A stretch of 64,000 nt of DNA from DAOTWP01 sp034435675 (GTDB lineage Bacteria; Chloroflexota; Anaerolineae; Aggregatilineales; Phototrophicaceae), in assembly GCA_034435675.1 (NCBI GenBank), contig DAOTWP010000380.1, forward strand, positions 8,348 through 72,347. Direction: 5' to 3'. How positions within the stretch are numbered: position 1 is the first letter of the stretch; each line of letters opens with the position of its first letter. Below the pieces are notes generated by a model. The model ran no database searches. It was not told the DNA's origin and saw nothing but the letters and a program-made list of their open reading frames with translations. Below are positions 25,011 through 32,865 of this stretch, one piece after another. The position numbers were made by a program, and so were the translations under genes.

Positions 25011-27437
25011 TTACACAGGCGAACTGGAGACGCGCAGAATGGCGGCAACCTCACGCGCGAACTGCTCCAACCCGCGCGCATACCCATCAACAAAGTCCTG
25101 TGTGACTGCCTGTGCCAGCTCAGAGTACCCTGCGGTGATCAGTGCCAGCACAGGCGCACGGAAGTCGCGCAGGCTGATCTGCAAACGTCCACTGTTATCG
25201 GTCATGATGCCCCAGACCAGCACTTTCTTGCTGTTGTCGTCTCTGGCGCTGGCGAAGCGCGTCAACGACGAACCCGGAACGACCTGCCCAACGTTGCTGA
25301 ACACTTCTTCACCTTTGATTGCTTCATTGATGAAGCCAACGCGCCCCGGTAGCCCGTCGGCAAGGCGCTGGAAGGCATCAGGCAGCCCGGCAATCAGCCG
25401 AATTGCCATATTGCCCATGCTCTGGCCATTTACCGCAATTTCACGAGTGCGCCGCGTCATCGTGCCAAAAGTGTTTAGTACACTGAGGTAGTAAGCGCGT
25501 TCCTTGTTAAATTTTTGCTTTTCCGCCAGGGTACGTTCTCCGTAGGGTTTTTGCAGTTGGTCGAGCAGGCGCAGATGCTGCTGCCAGAAATCCGGAAACG
25601 GGCTGCGAAATGTGCTGGGAAAGATGCGCTCTTTCGGGTCCGTGCGTTCCGCGTTAATCGGAATCAGCAGCGCGGGGTTGGCTGCCGGGAGCGCCTTGTA
25701 GAGTGTCAACACGTTGCGCACGAGCTGTTCTTCTTGCCTGCCGCGTGCGGAAACCTGCGTCAGTGCAGCGCGCAGGTCAGCACTCGGTTGGTAACGCTGG
25801 TTGTATATGGTGCGATAGAGTACCAGCAGGTCGTTGACGGTCAGGCGAATACGCGGGCGCGTGCGATTTAAGATCAGCTTGCGTAGTTCGTTGAGGGTGC
25901 TGACTTCCAGCGTGGTTTCAGCACTATGCCAGCTAATCTGTGTTGGCAGTTTTTGCAGTGCACGGCTGAGTGCGGCATTTGTCCCCAGTGTAATGGTGCG
26001 CGGAACAGGTGCTGGACTGATCAATGGTAGTTGCATCAGCTCACGGGAATTCAGGGACCGGACAGCCTGGTTGGTCAATATTTCTGCCACTGCCATTGCC
26101 CAGGGTCCGTCAAAAAAGATGTGCGATACGGTGAACACCATGCTGCTTTCAGTGCGGAAGATCGTCAGCGCGTGATCACCGGTGCCATGTTTGCGCTGGC
26201 TGATGCGCGTGAGCGGTTGCTGGCGTGGCGCAAGATCCCAATTGATCAGCACTGGCGCATGACTCAGGTGTTTGAGGGCATCTTTCTGCTCTGGTGCCAG
26301 TAGACTGCGCAGTTCGTTTTGTTGGGCGCGCGGAGCGCCGGCGAGCAGGTCGTCAATTGGGGTGTGCTCAGTGTGCTCACTGGCGATTGGTTGAGATGTC
26401 CGCTTACCTGCGCTTGTCAAAATCCGTGCGACTTGTTGGAAGATGTAGGCGGGACTAGCGGGGTGATCCCTATCTACCAATGCAACCAGATGATAATTCC
26501 CCTGATAATAAACCGCGACCTGCAAATCCTGCGCAGCAATCGCAATGCGCCGGTCACTGTATTCCTCGTGTTCCAGCGTATAATGCAGCCCCATCTGACG
26601 CAAATATGCCTTGAGCCGCTGCTGCCGTATGGGTGCCTCTGTCTGCCATGTTTGCTCAAAGGTTTGCCGCTGTTCTGCACCGACCTGCGCCAGATGATCG
26701 CGGCAGAACGAATTGAAGCGTTCACGGCGGTAAGTGATGAAATCTGTTTCCAGCAGGTTACCGGGGGTCCAGAAGGGGCGAATATCCTGCCAGATACGGT
26801 GCAGGTTGGTTAGCCCGGTGGAAAGCTCAATTACACTCAGGCGCACATGCTCTTCCCACATTTGAGCAAGCAGATGGGGGTAACGCCCCAACAGCCACAT
26901 GACCGCTAACACCCACGCCGTAAGCTGTTCAGCTTCGTTTGCCGGATTCTGCACTATCTTCCACTGGAAGCCGGTAGTTTCACTGCTGTGGCGCGCGGCA
27001 TCTTCGCGGAGTCCAAATTCCACATAGAACTGCCATGCCCCATCCGGTAGAAAGTCCTCTGGTTTCGCGCCTGCCAGTCGCAGCAGCATATTATAGCCTG
27101 CCAGCAGGGACGCCGGTCCCCCAAACATCAGCGGATACAGCGCGTTGTCGCGCATAACGGACAGTCCCTTGAGCAGCGAGTTCAGATGCGTGCGTCCCGC
27201 TGCGCTGGCAATCTCGCGGTCTTTTGCCAGCAAAATGCCGTTAAAGACAAAATTAACTACGTTGCCAGCAGGCAGAATTTGTGCCACTTGCTGCACCAGT
27301 TCTTCTTGTTCTGCCACAGCCAGAACCGAGTGTTCATGGGCATGGTGCTGATTCGCCAGAAGCTGGCGCAGATTATTGGCGGTCATCTGCGTCTGGTAAC
27401 GCAGCAGTTCTTCCTCGCGCTGTGTTGTATTGTTCAT
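25011..27437 (-). CDS. Large HxxxDG acyltransferase-like protein of unknown substrate
   Basis: An 808-residue soluble protein. Residues 439-444 are HIFFDG, matching the HxxxDG active-site motif of the CoA-dependent acyltransferase superfamily (chloramphenicol acetyltransferase, BAHD, NRPS condensation, carnitine acyltransferase, wax-ester synthase). Residues 533-538 (TVNDLL) match the second conserved segment in wax-ester synthase and condensation proteins, and DFRAPVL-like core strands appear near the C-terminus. The N-terminal ~400 residues are helical and unassigned, a much longer leader than in these families; carnitine acyltransferase is the nearest in size. No signal peptide. It is monocistronic and divergent from ndh. 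Confidence 0.65.
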   Translation of the reverse strand: MNNTTQREEELLRYQTQMTANNLRQLLANQHHAHEHSVLAVAEQEELVQQVAQILPAGNVVNFVFNGILLAKDREIASAAGRTHLNSLLKGLSVMRDNALYPLMFGGPASLLAGYNMLLRLAGAKPEDFLPDGAWQFYVEFGLREDAARHSSETTGFQWKIVQNPANEAEQLTAWVLAVMWLLGRYPHLLAQMWEEHVRLSVIELSTGLTNLHRIWQDIRPFWTPGNLLETDFITYRRERFNSFCRDHLAQVGAEQRQTFEQTWQTEAPIRQQRLKAYLRQMGLHYTLEHEEYSDRRIAIAAQDLQVAVYYQGNYHLVALVDRDHPASPAYIFQQVARILTSAGKRTSQPIASEHTEHTPIDDLLAGAPRAQQNELRSLLAPEQKDALKHLSHAPVLINWDLAPRQQPLTRISQRKHGTGDHALTIFRTESSMVFTVSHIFFDGPWAMAVAEILTNQAVRSLNSRELMQLPLISPAPVPRTITLGTNAALSRALQKLPTQISWHSAETTLEVSTLNELRKLILNRTRPRIRLTVNDLLVLYRTIYNQRYQPSADLRAALTQVSARGRQEEQLVRNVLTLYKALPAANPALLIPINAERTDPKERIFPSTFRSPFPDFWQQHLRLLDQLQKPYGERTLAEKQKFNKERAYYLSVLNTFGTMTRRTREIAVNGQSMGNMAIRLIAGLPDAFQRLADGLPGRVGFINEAIKGEEVFSNVGQVVPGSSLTRFASARDDNSKKVLVWGIMTDNSGRLQISLRDFRAPVLALITAGYSELAQAVTQDFVDGYARGLEQFAREVAAILRVSSSPV

Positions 27438-27538
27438 GCCGCTTTCCGTTACACTCGCACTTGTAACCTAATTCTAACCAAAATGAGGCGTTATGCTACG
27501 CTGTAAAATACCGGACCGTTACTCCGTCTAAAGTCTGA

Positions 27539-27567
27539 TTGTGCGCCGTTTCACAAGCTGCTATACT
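27539..27567 (+). promoter_or_regulatory. Promoter of type II NADH dehydrogenase gene
   Basis: TTGTGC (27539-27544), a 17-base spacer, and TATACT (27562-27567). The predicted start near 27574 falls inside the Rex-like palindrome at 27566-27583. Confidence 0.7.
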
Positions 27568-27583
27568 GTGAAAAGTTTCACAA
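27566..27583 (+). promoter_or_regulatory. Candidate Rex operator
   Basis: CTGTGAAAAGTTTCACAA matches the established Rex consensus TTGTGAA-N4-TTCACAA in all but the first base and contains the perfect palindrome TGTGAAA-AG-TTTCACA. It covers the end of the -10 element and the predicted start site of ndh, the classic position for repression. A further half-site, GTTTCACAAG (27548-27557), repeats the right arm inside the -35/-10 spacer. A rex gene is not in the window. Confidence 0.6.
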
Positions 27584-27620
27584 GATATCGATCTTGAGTA
27601 AGCAGAAGGGGCTACACCTG

Positions 27621-28976
27621 ATGCAAACCCAACAGGTTCCACGTGTTGTAATCATTGGCGCTGGATTTGGTGGCTTATATGCTGCCAAGATGTTGGCGAA
27701 TCATGCAGTGGATGTGCTGCTGATTGACCGGAACAATTTTCACACCTTCACCCCGCTGCTGTATCAGGTGGCGACCAGCGGTCTGGAAGCGGGGGAAATC
27801 TCCTATCCCGTCCGAGCAATCTTCCGCCGCAAGCGCAATGTGGACTTCATGCTGGGTGAGGTTACCGGCATTGATCCCCAGCACCAGCATGTCATGGTAA
27901 AGACGAATGGGATGACCCGGCAGGAACCTTATGACAAGCTGATTCTGGCGGCTGGCAGCGTGACCAACTATTTCGGTAATGACAGCCTGATGCAGTACGG
28001 ATTCAGCCTGAAGACCCTGTCGGAAGCAGTGCTGCTGCGCAACCATATCCTGCAAGTGTTCGAAAAAGCTGCATGGATGGACACTCCCGCTGAACAGAGT
28101 GCCTACACTACACTCGTGGTTGTCGGCGGTGGACCCACCGGGCTGGAAACTGCCGGAGCGCTCTACGAACTGTACAAGCACGTGCTGAGTAAGGAATATG
28201 CCAACCTACGCCAGATTCAGCCCAGAGTTATCCTGATTGAAGCAGCAGACCGCCTGCTGGCGCCTTATCCGGAGAGCCTGCAGCAGTCGGCGCTGCGTCA
28301 GCTTGAAGGGCTGGGTGTCGAGGTGTTGCTCAACGCTGTTGTTGCAGAAGCAGCACCTGATCACGTTCGCCTGACAGACGGTCGTGTTATCCCGACACAC
28401 ACGCTGGTTTGGGCAGCTGGTGTGAAATCTTCCCCGCTGGCAGAGATGTTGGGTGTGTCGCTGGCGCGTGCCGGGCGCGTGCCCGCTGAAGCTACTATGC
28501 GCGTGATCGGGTTAAACAATGTCTATGTTGTGGGCGATATGGCACATCTGCCGGATCCGCAGGGCACGCCATATCCCATGCTGATCCCGGTTGCCAAGCA
28601 GCAGGCAATGCTGGCAGGCAAGAACATCCTGCGCGAATTGAGGGGAGAGCCGCTGCAACCCTTCCGCTACATTGATCGTGGTATCATGGCGACTATCGGG
28701 CGGCGGCGTGCGGTGGCGTGGCTGTTTTATCGCCTGAAGCTCACCGGTTATTTTGCATGGTGGGCATGGTTGGGGTTGCATCTGGTGACTCTGATCGGTT
28801 TTCGCAACCGGCTGGCGGTGCTTATCAATTGGGTCTGGAATTATGTTGCGTACGCCCTACCCGGAGCCAACAGTGCTCGACTGATTCTGTTTGTTGAAGA
28901 ACCCCGGAATCGGGACTACGCCGCCCAAGTCCAAAACGACGGCATATTAGCTGACGAATATGATCCCACCGTCTGA
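27621..28976 (+). CDS. ndh: Type II NADH dehydrogenase (NAD(P)/FAD-dependent oxidoreductase)
   Basis: A 451-residue flavoprotein that passes electrons from NADH to quinone without pumping protons. The first Rossmann motif VVIIGAGFGGLYAAKML binds FAD; LLIDRNNFHTFTPLLYQVATSGLE is characteristic of NDH-2. The second dinucleotide motif is LVVVGGGPTGLETAGAL (NADH), and VYVVGDMAH precedes the second FAD contact. The C-terminal amphipathic and hydrophobic stretch (WLFYRLKLTGYFAWWAWLGL...) anchors it to the membrane. The ATG at 27621 with AAGGGG 10 bases upstream is preferred over a TTG nine codons earlier. Confidence 0.93.
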   Translation: MQTQQVPRVVIIGAGFGGLYAAKMLANHAVDVLLIDRNNFHTFTPLLYQVATSGLEAGEISYPVRAIFRRKRNVDFMLGEVTGIDPQHQHVMVKTNGMTRQEPYDKLILAAGSVTNYFGNDSLMQYGFSLKTLSEAVLLRNHILQVFEKAAWMDTPAEQSAYTTLVVVGGGPTGLETAGALYELYKHVLSKEYANLRQIQPRVILIEAADRLLAPYPESLQQSALRQLEGLGVEVLLNAVVAEAAPDHVRLTDGRVIPTHTLVWAAGVKSSPLAEMLGVSLARAGRVPAEATMRVIGLNNVYVVGDMAHLPDPQGTPYPMLIPVAKQQAMLAGKNILRELRGEPLQPFRYIDRGIMATIGRRRAVAWLFYRLKLTGYFAWWAWLGLHLVTLIGFRNRLAVLINWVWNYVAYALPGANSARLILFVEEPRNRDYAAQVQNDGILADEYDPTV

Positions 28977-29327
28977 GCCAAAGTACAAAATCCGTCCACC
29001 TGTCGGTGGAACTACACGAGCGCACTTTGGGGTAGCCACGCGAACAAGTTTGGTGGATTTGATTCGGTTGGTGGGTTAGTTTGGAAGTGTTTGGGCAACC
29101 GCAAGTCGGGTTGCCCCTGCTTAAATCAGTTGGTACAACGTGCCAACTTCCGCAAGTGACCAGTAGTCTTTTCAGCCACCCGGTCGCTTCGCTTCGATCT
29201 GATTTATGCTGTTATCAGACCAGACGACAATCCGCGCGTTCAATTGCTGCGGAGGGATTGCCTCAGGTATCTCAAATGGGCGCTGCGCGTTTACCGCGCG
29301 AAAACGCCAAAGATGAGTCACTGCGCT
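28977..29327. other. Gap between ndh and gntR with a GC hairpin
   Basis: No convincing gene. The clearest structure is GGGCAACC (29094-29101) / GGTTGCCC (29110-29117), an 8-bp stem with an 8-base loop. It lies about 120 bases after the ndh stop, without a T-run. It could end either of the two convergent genes. Nothing else is recognised. Confidence 0.4.
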
Positions 29328-30005
29328 TTAGACACCTTCCTCGGCAAAAGGCAGGATCATGTGTACCAGCAACCGTTCCAGCTCCTGGCGAACCTGGTTG
29401 AGATGTTCTTTCATCGCCGTTTCGGCAAGCTCAGGATTATGGTCAAGAATCGCCTCCACAAAAATGCTGTGTTCTTCGGTCGAGCGCTCAATACGTCCCT
29501 GCATGGCGGCAAAGCCAATGCGCAGCCGGTGCCATTGATCGTTCAGATTGAGGATAATGCGCTCCGCCCGCTCGTTCTTCACCATGCGAAACAGAACCGC
29601 GTGCAGCTTGTGGTCGGCTTGCAGCCACTCACGCGGGCTTGCCGCCTGGACCGCCGCGCGCATGTCGCCAAGTGCTTCGCGCAGGGTTTCGCGCAGGGCT
29701 TCGTCCGTGCAGTTGGCACACTGACGGGCGACCATGCCTTCAACCGCGACCTTGATGTCGAAGATGTGGTGAATATCCTCCAGCGATAGCGAATAGACGC
29801 GCCATCCTCTGCGCGCCGCATTCACCAGCAGCCCCTCATTTTCCAAACGGTAAAATGCCTCACGCACAGGCGTGCGGCTCATGTTCAAATCCTGCGCAAC
29901 CTGCGAATCGGTCACGTACTGCCCGGGTTTGAGCTTGAGCTGTAAGATGTTCTCTTTGACATGCCGGTAAGCGATTTCCTGAAATGTCTCTACCTCTGTT
30001 GACAT
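29328..30005 (-). CDS. GntR-family transcriptional regulator (FCD subfamily)
   Basis: A 225-residue repressor-type regulator. The N-terminal winged helix (residues 8-75) contains LKLKPGQYVTDSQVAQDLNMSRTPVREAFYRLENEGLL, the GntR signature in full. The C-terminal all-helical FCD domain (about 85-210) has the metal-binding residues expected of the group in HKLHAVLF and EHSIFVEAI...EHLNQV. FCD regulators bind small organic acids or sugars and release DNA. It is divergent from the transketolase cluster, with three GTATAC-centred sites in the gap, so it most likely controls that cluster and itself. Confidence 0.92.
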   Translation of the reverse strand: MSTEVETFQEIAYRHVKENILQLKLKPGQYVTDSQVAQDLNMSRTPVREAFYRLENEGLLVNAARRGWRVYSLSLEDIHHIFDIKVAVEGMVARQCANCTDEALRETLREALGDMRAAVQAASPREWLQADHKLHAVLFRMVKNERAERIILNLNDQWHRLRIGFAAMQGRIERSTEEHSIFVEAILDHNPELAETAMKEHLNQVRQELERLLVHMILPFAEEGV

Positions 30006-30061
30006 GCAGTTTAGCCTCTGCGCTGCTCAATCCCACCAACTCCCTGATTATAGCATGACCG

Positions 30062-30135
30062 CTGTATACAGAAACAGTGCTGCTGGTATACATTCACTTG
30101 ACTCAGTATCCGATCAGGTGTATTGTTGTATACAG
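30062..30135. promoter_or_regulatory. Cluster promoter with three GTATAC operator-like sites
   Basis: Plus-strand promoter: TTGACT (30098-30103), 17-base spacer, TATTGT (30121-30126), start predicted near 30133. Palindromes of one type surround it: CTGTATACAG (30062-30071), GGTATACA (30085-30092) just upstream of the -35, and TTGTATACAG (30126-30135) over the start site. FCD-type GntR proteins commonly bind short palindromes with a GTATAC or GTnnAC core. The arrangement fits repression of the transketolase cluster by the divergent GntR protein. Confidence 0.65.
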
Positions 30136-30189
30136 TAAACGACTTTTGTGAATACAGAAGATGCACCATTTTTCATCCGAGAAACTATA

Positions 30190-31098
30190 ATGACATTAGC
30201 ACCGGATAAGTATCAGCAAGTTGAAGAAATGGCGTATCAGATTCGGCGCCTAAGCGTAGAAATGATCGCCTATGGCATGTGGGGACATATCGGCGGTTCT
30301 TTTTCGATGGCAGAACTGCTTGCTGTGCTCTACTTTAATCAGATGCGGCTGGATCCACAGCGCCCGCAGTGGACCGAGCGTGACCGCCTGATTTTGTCGA
30401 AAGCACATGGTTCACCGGCGCTGTATGCCGCGCTGGCGCTGCGCGGTTACTTCCCCGTTGATGAACTCTACACCTACTGCGAACTGCACGGGCTGGAGGG
30501 GCATACCGACATGACCCGCACACCGGGGCTGGAATCTTCCGGTGGTCCGCTGGGCATGGGCTTGTCGGTGTCGCTGGGTATCGCACTGGGGCTGCGGCGG
30601 CAGGAACTGGCTGCCGCGCGGGTGTACTGCATTGTAGGCGACGGTGAAAGTAACGAAGGCAACCTGTGGGAAGCCGCTATGGCTGCCGCCCATTATCACG
30701 TCGATAACCTGATCGCCATTGTGGACTACAACAAGGTCATGGCAAAAGGGTTCACGTGGGATCTGATGAGTGTCGAACCCTTTGCCGACAAGTGGCGGGC
30801 ATTCGGCTGGGATGTGCTAGAGGTTGATGGGCATGACATCCACGCTGTCAACGCGGCGCTGCATCAGGCGCGCTGGGTGCTGCCGCGCGGCAAACCAATC
30901 GTCCTGATCGCGCATACGGTCAAAGGTATGGGCATTCACGAAGCGGAATTTAACTACAAATGGCACACCCATGCACCCGACGCGAAAACGGCAGATCGCT
31001 TCCTGCGCGAACTTGCCCGGCGTTACGGCAAGCCAGAAGAAGGCTTTAGCAGATTGCAGGCGAGTCTGGAAAAGGAGACCTTCTATGGCGGCGAGTAA
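30190..31098 (+). CDS. Transketolase, N-terminal (TPP-binding) subunit
   Basis: 302 residues from the ATG at 30190; a GTG at 30148 only 15 bases after the predicted transcript start would add 14 residues. The thiamine-pyrophosphate motif is VGDGESNEGNLWEAAMAAAHY...VDYNK, and ILSKAHGSPALYAALALRGYF and GHTDMTRTPGLESSGGPLG are typical of split transketolases. It pairs with the next gene to form one active transketolase, moving two-carbon ketol units between sugar phosphates. It is the first gene of a catabolic cluster, so a dedicated substrate is more likely than the general pentose-phosphate role. Confidence 0.9.
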   Translation: MTLAPDKYQQVEEMAYQIRRLSVEMIAYGMWGHIGGSFSMAELLAVLYFNQMRLDPQRPQWTERDRLILSKAHGSPALYAALALRGYFPVDELYTYCELHGLEGHTDMTRTPGLESSGGPLGMGLSVSLGIALGLRRQELAAARVYCIVGDGESNEGNLWEAAMAAAHYHVDNLIAIVDYNKVMAKGFTWDLMSVEPFADKWRAFGWDVLEVDGHDIHAVNAALHQARWVLPRGKPIVLIAHTVKGMGIHEAEFNYKWHTHAPDAKTADRFLRELARRYGKPEEGFSRLQASLEKETFYGGE

Positions 31099-32065
31099 CC
31101 ACACCAACGGCACAAAAATACCCGAAATGCGCGACGCCTTTGGCAAAACGCTGGTCGAACTGGGACGCGAGTTTGCGAACATGATTGTGCTGGATGCCGA
31201 CCTGCATACCTCATCGAAAGCAGGCATGTTCAAAAAGGCATATCCAGATCGTTTTATCCAGGTGGGCATTGCGGAACAGAATCTTTTCGGCATCGCCGCA
31301 GGGCTGGCGCTGACCGGGTTTATGCCCTTTCCCAGCACCTTTGCGGTTTTCGCCACACGCCGCGCGCTTGACCAAATCGCCATTTCGATTGCCTACCCCC
31401 GCTTGAACGTCAAAATTCCCGGTTCCTATGTGGGCATCCCTACCAGCCGTGCGGGCGCTTCGCACAACTGCATTGAGGATCTGGCGGTTATGCGCGTGCT
31501 GCCCAATATGTACGTCGCCGATCCAGGTGACAACAACGACCTCGCCGCCGTGATGCGCGCCGCCGTCGAACACGAGGGTCCCGTCTATTTCAGGATTACC
31601 CGCTACACACTGCCGGAGATTTTCCCGGCGGGGCATCGCTTCACCTGGGGCAAAGGCGAACTGCTGCGCAGTGGCAGCGACGTGACCCTGTTCGCAACCG
31701 GCATGATGACGGCGAAATGCCTTGAAGCCGCGGAACTGCTGCACGCTGAAAACATCAGTGCCGAAGTGGTGCATCTGGCGTCGGTCAAGCCAATTGACCG
31801 GCAGTTGATCGCCGCCTCTGCTGCGCGTACAGGCTGCGCAGTTACCGCCGAAAACGCCAGCATTAACGGCGGGTTTGGCGCGGCGGTGGCAGAAGTGCTG
31901 GGCGAAGAATGCCCGGTGCCCTTGCAGCGCATTGGCGTGCGTGACCGCTGGGTGGACAGCGGTGGCGTCAACGAACTGCTCGGTGAACATGGCATGCAGC
32001 CAACTGATATTGCCAACGCAGCGAAAACCGTGATGCAGCGGCGCGAACAAAGGCTGGCGCGATGA
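31085..32065 (+). CDS. Transketolase, C-terminal (pyrimidine-binding) subunit
   Basis: 326 residues from the ATG at 31085 behind AAGGAG. It begins inside the 3' end of the N-terminal subunit gene (14-base overlap), so the two are translationally coupled. Conserved residues include VLDADLHTSSKAGMF, the catalytic Glu in QVGIAEQNLFGIAAG, FAVFATRRALDQI and the C-terminal TKC domain with HLASVKPIDRQLI. It closely follows the split-transketolase pattern seen in dedicated sugar-catabolic operons such as those for apulose-4-phosphate or sulfosugars. The substrate here is unknown. Confidence 0.9.
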   Translation: MAASNHTNGTKIPEMRDAFGKTLVELGREFANMIVLDADLHTSSKAGMFKKAYPDRFIQVGIAEQNLFGIAAGLALTGFMPFPSTFAVFATRRALDQIAISIAYPRLNVKIPGSYVGIPTSRAGASHNCIEDLAVMRVLPNMYVADPGDNNDLAAVMRAAVEHEGPVYFRITRYTLPEIFPAGHRFTWGKGELLRSGSDVTLFATGMMTAKCLEAAELLHAENISAEVVHLASVKPIDRQLIAASAARTGCAVTAENASINGGFGAAVAEVLGEECPVPLQRIGVRDRWVDSGGVNELLGEHGMQPTDIANAAKTVMQRREQRLAR

Positions 32066-32865
32066 ACCCCCTTGATCTGTTCTCCAGCTATCTGCAAATT
32101 ACCGGCGTCGCCCACACGGCACCAGAACCAACCGGCGATCCCCGGCTGATCGGAAAGCGGCTCGGCGTACTGAATGGCTCGTCGTGGATTACGCTCTGGG
32201 CGAATTACTTCGGCAAACACTATCTGCCGGGTGTGCATCTGGTTAATGTGGGCAGCGAAGCGGTGCAGATCAACTTTATGGAAGCGCATGAGGCGGGTCA
32301 GCCCACCCCGCCGCAGTCCAACATTGACGCCTTTATCCGTTATGCCCGTGACCTTGTCACACTGGCGCGGGTTGATGCCGTGCTGATTACCTGCTCCACG
32401 ATGAACCGTGCCTATCCCGCAGTGCAGGCAGCGCTGGCAGCGGACCATGTGCCAGTCATCCAGATTGACCAGCCGATGATGCAGCGCGCAGTTGCGCATG
32501 GGGGGCGTGTGCTGGTGGTCGCCACGCACGGTCCAACAGTTGCCAGCACTCAGGCACTGCTGCGCGAAACGGCGCAGGCAGCTGGCAGAACCATCAGCTT
32601 TGATGGACTGGATGTTCCGGCGGCATGGCACTGTCTTGCGGCAGGCGATGTCATCGGGCATAACGCAGCGCTTGCTGAGGCAATCCGTGCGCGGCTGGCA
32701 GCGGACGCCAGCCTGAGCAGCGTGGTGCTGGCACAGCTTTCGATGACGGTGTTCCTGCTCAGCTATCCGGATCCGCAGGCGACCTTTGGCGTGCCGGTAT
32801 TCACCAGCGGGCAGTGTGGCTTTGAGCGTGTTCGCGAGGTGCTGTCAGATGCACAGCCGTCTTGA
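32062..32865 (+). CDS. Aspartate/glutamate racemase-family protein
   Basis: 267 residues. It has the two cysteines expected of cofactor-independent racemases and related enzymes: DAVLITCSTMNRAYPAV (first half) and VPVFTSGQCGFERV (end). GGRVLVVATHGPTV and VPVIQIDQPMM are typical strands. The family includes Asp/Glu racemases, hydantoin racemase and arylmalonate decarboxylase. In a sugar-acid cluster it may epimerise or isomerise an acid intermediate (inference). The start ATGA overlaps the stop of the transketolase gene by four bases. Confidence 0.82.
   Translation: MNPLDLFSSYLQITGVAHTAPEPTGDPRLIGKRLGVLNGSSWITLWANYFGKHYLPGVHLVNVGSEAVQINFMEAHEAGQPTPPQSNIDAFIRYARDLVTLARVDAVLITCSTMNRAYPAVQAALAADHVPVIQIDQPMMQRAVAHGGRVLVVATHGPTVASTQALLRETAQAAGRTISFDGLDVPAAWHCLAAGDVIGHNAALAEAIRARLAADASLSSVVLAQLSMTVFLLSYPDPQATFGVPVFTSGQCGFERVREVLSDAQPS

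Noticed and set aside
29081..29401. Plus-strand frame overlapping the 3' end of gntR
   Set aside because: Antisense to a well-supported gene, with no ribosome site.
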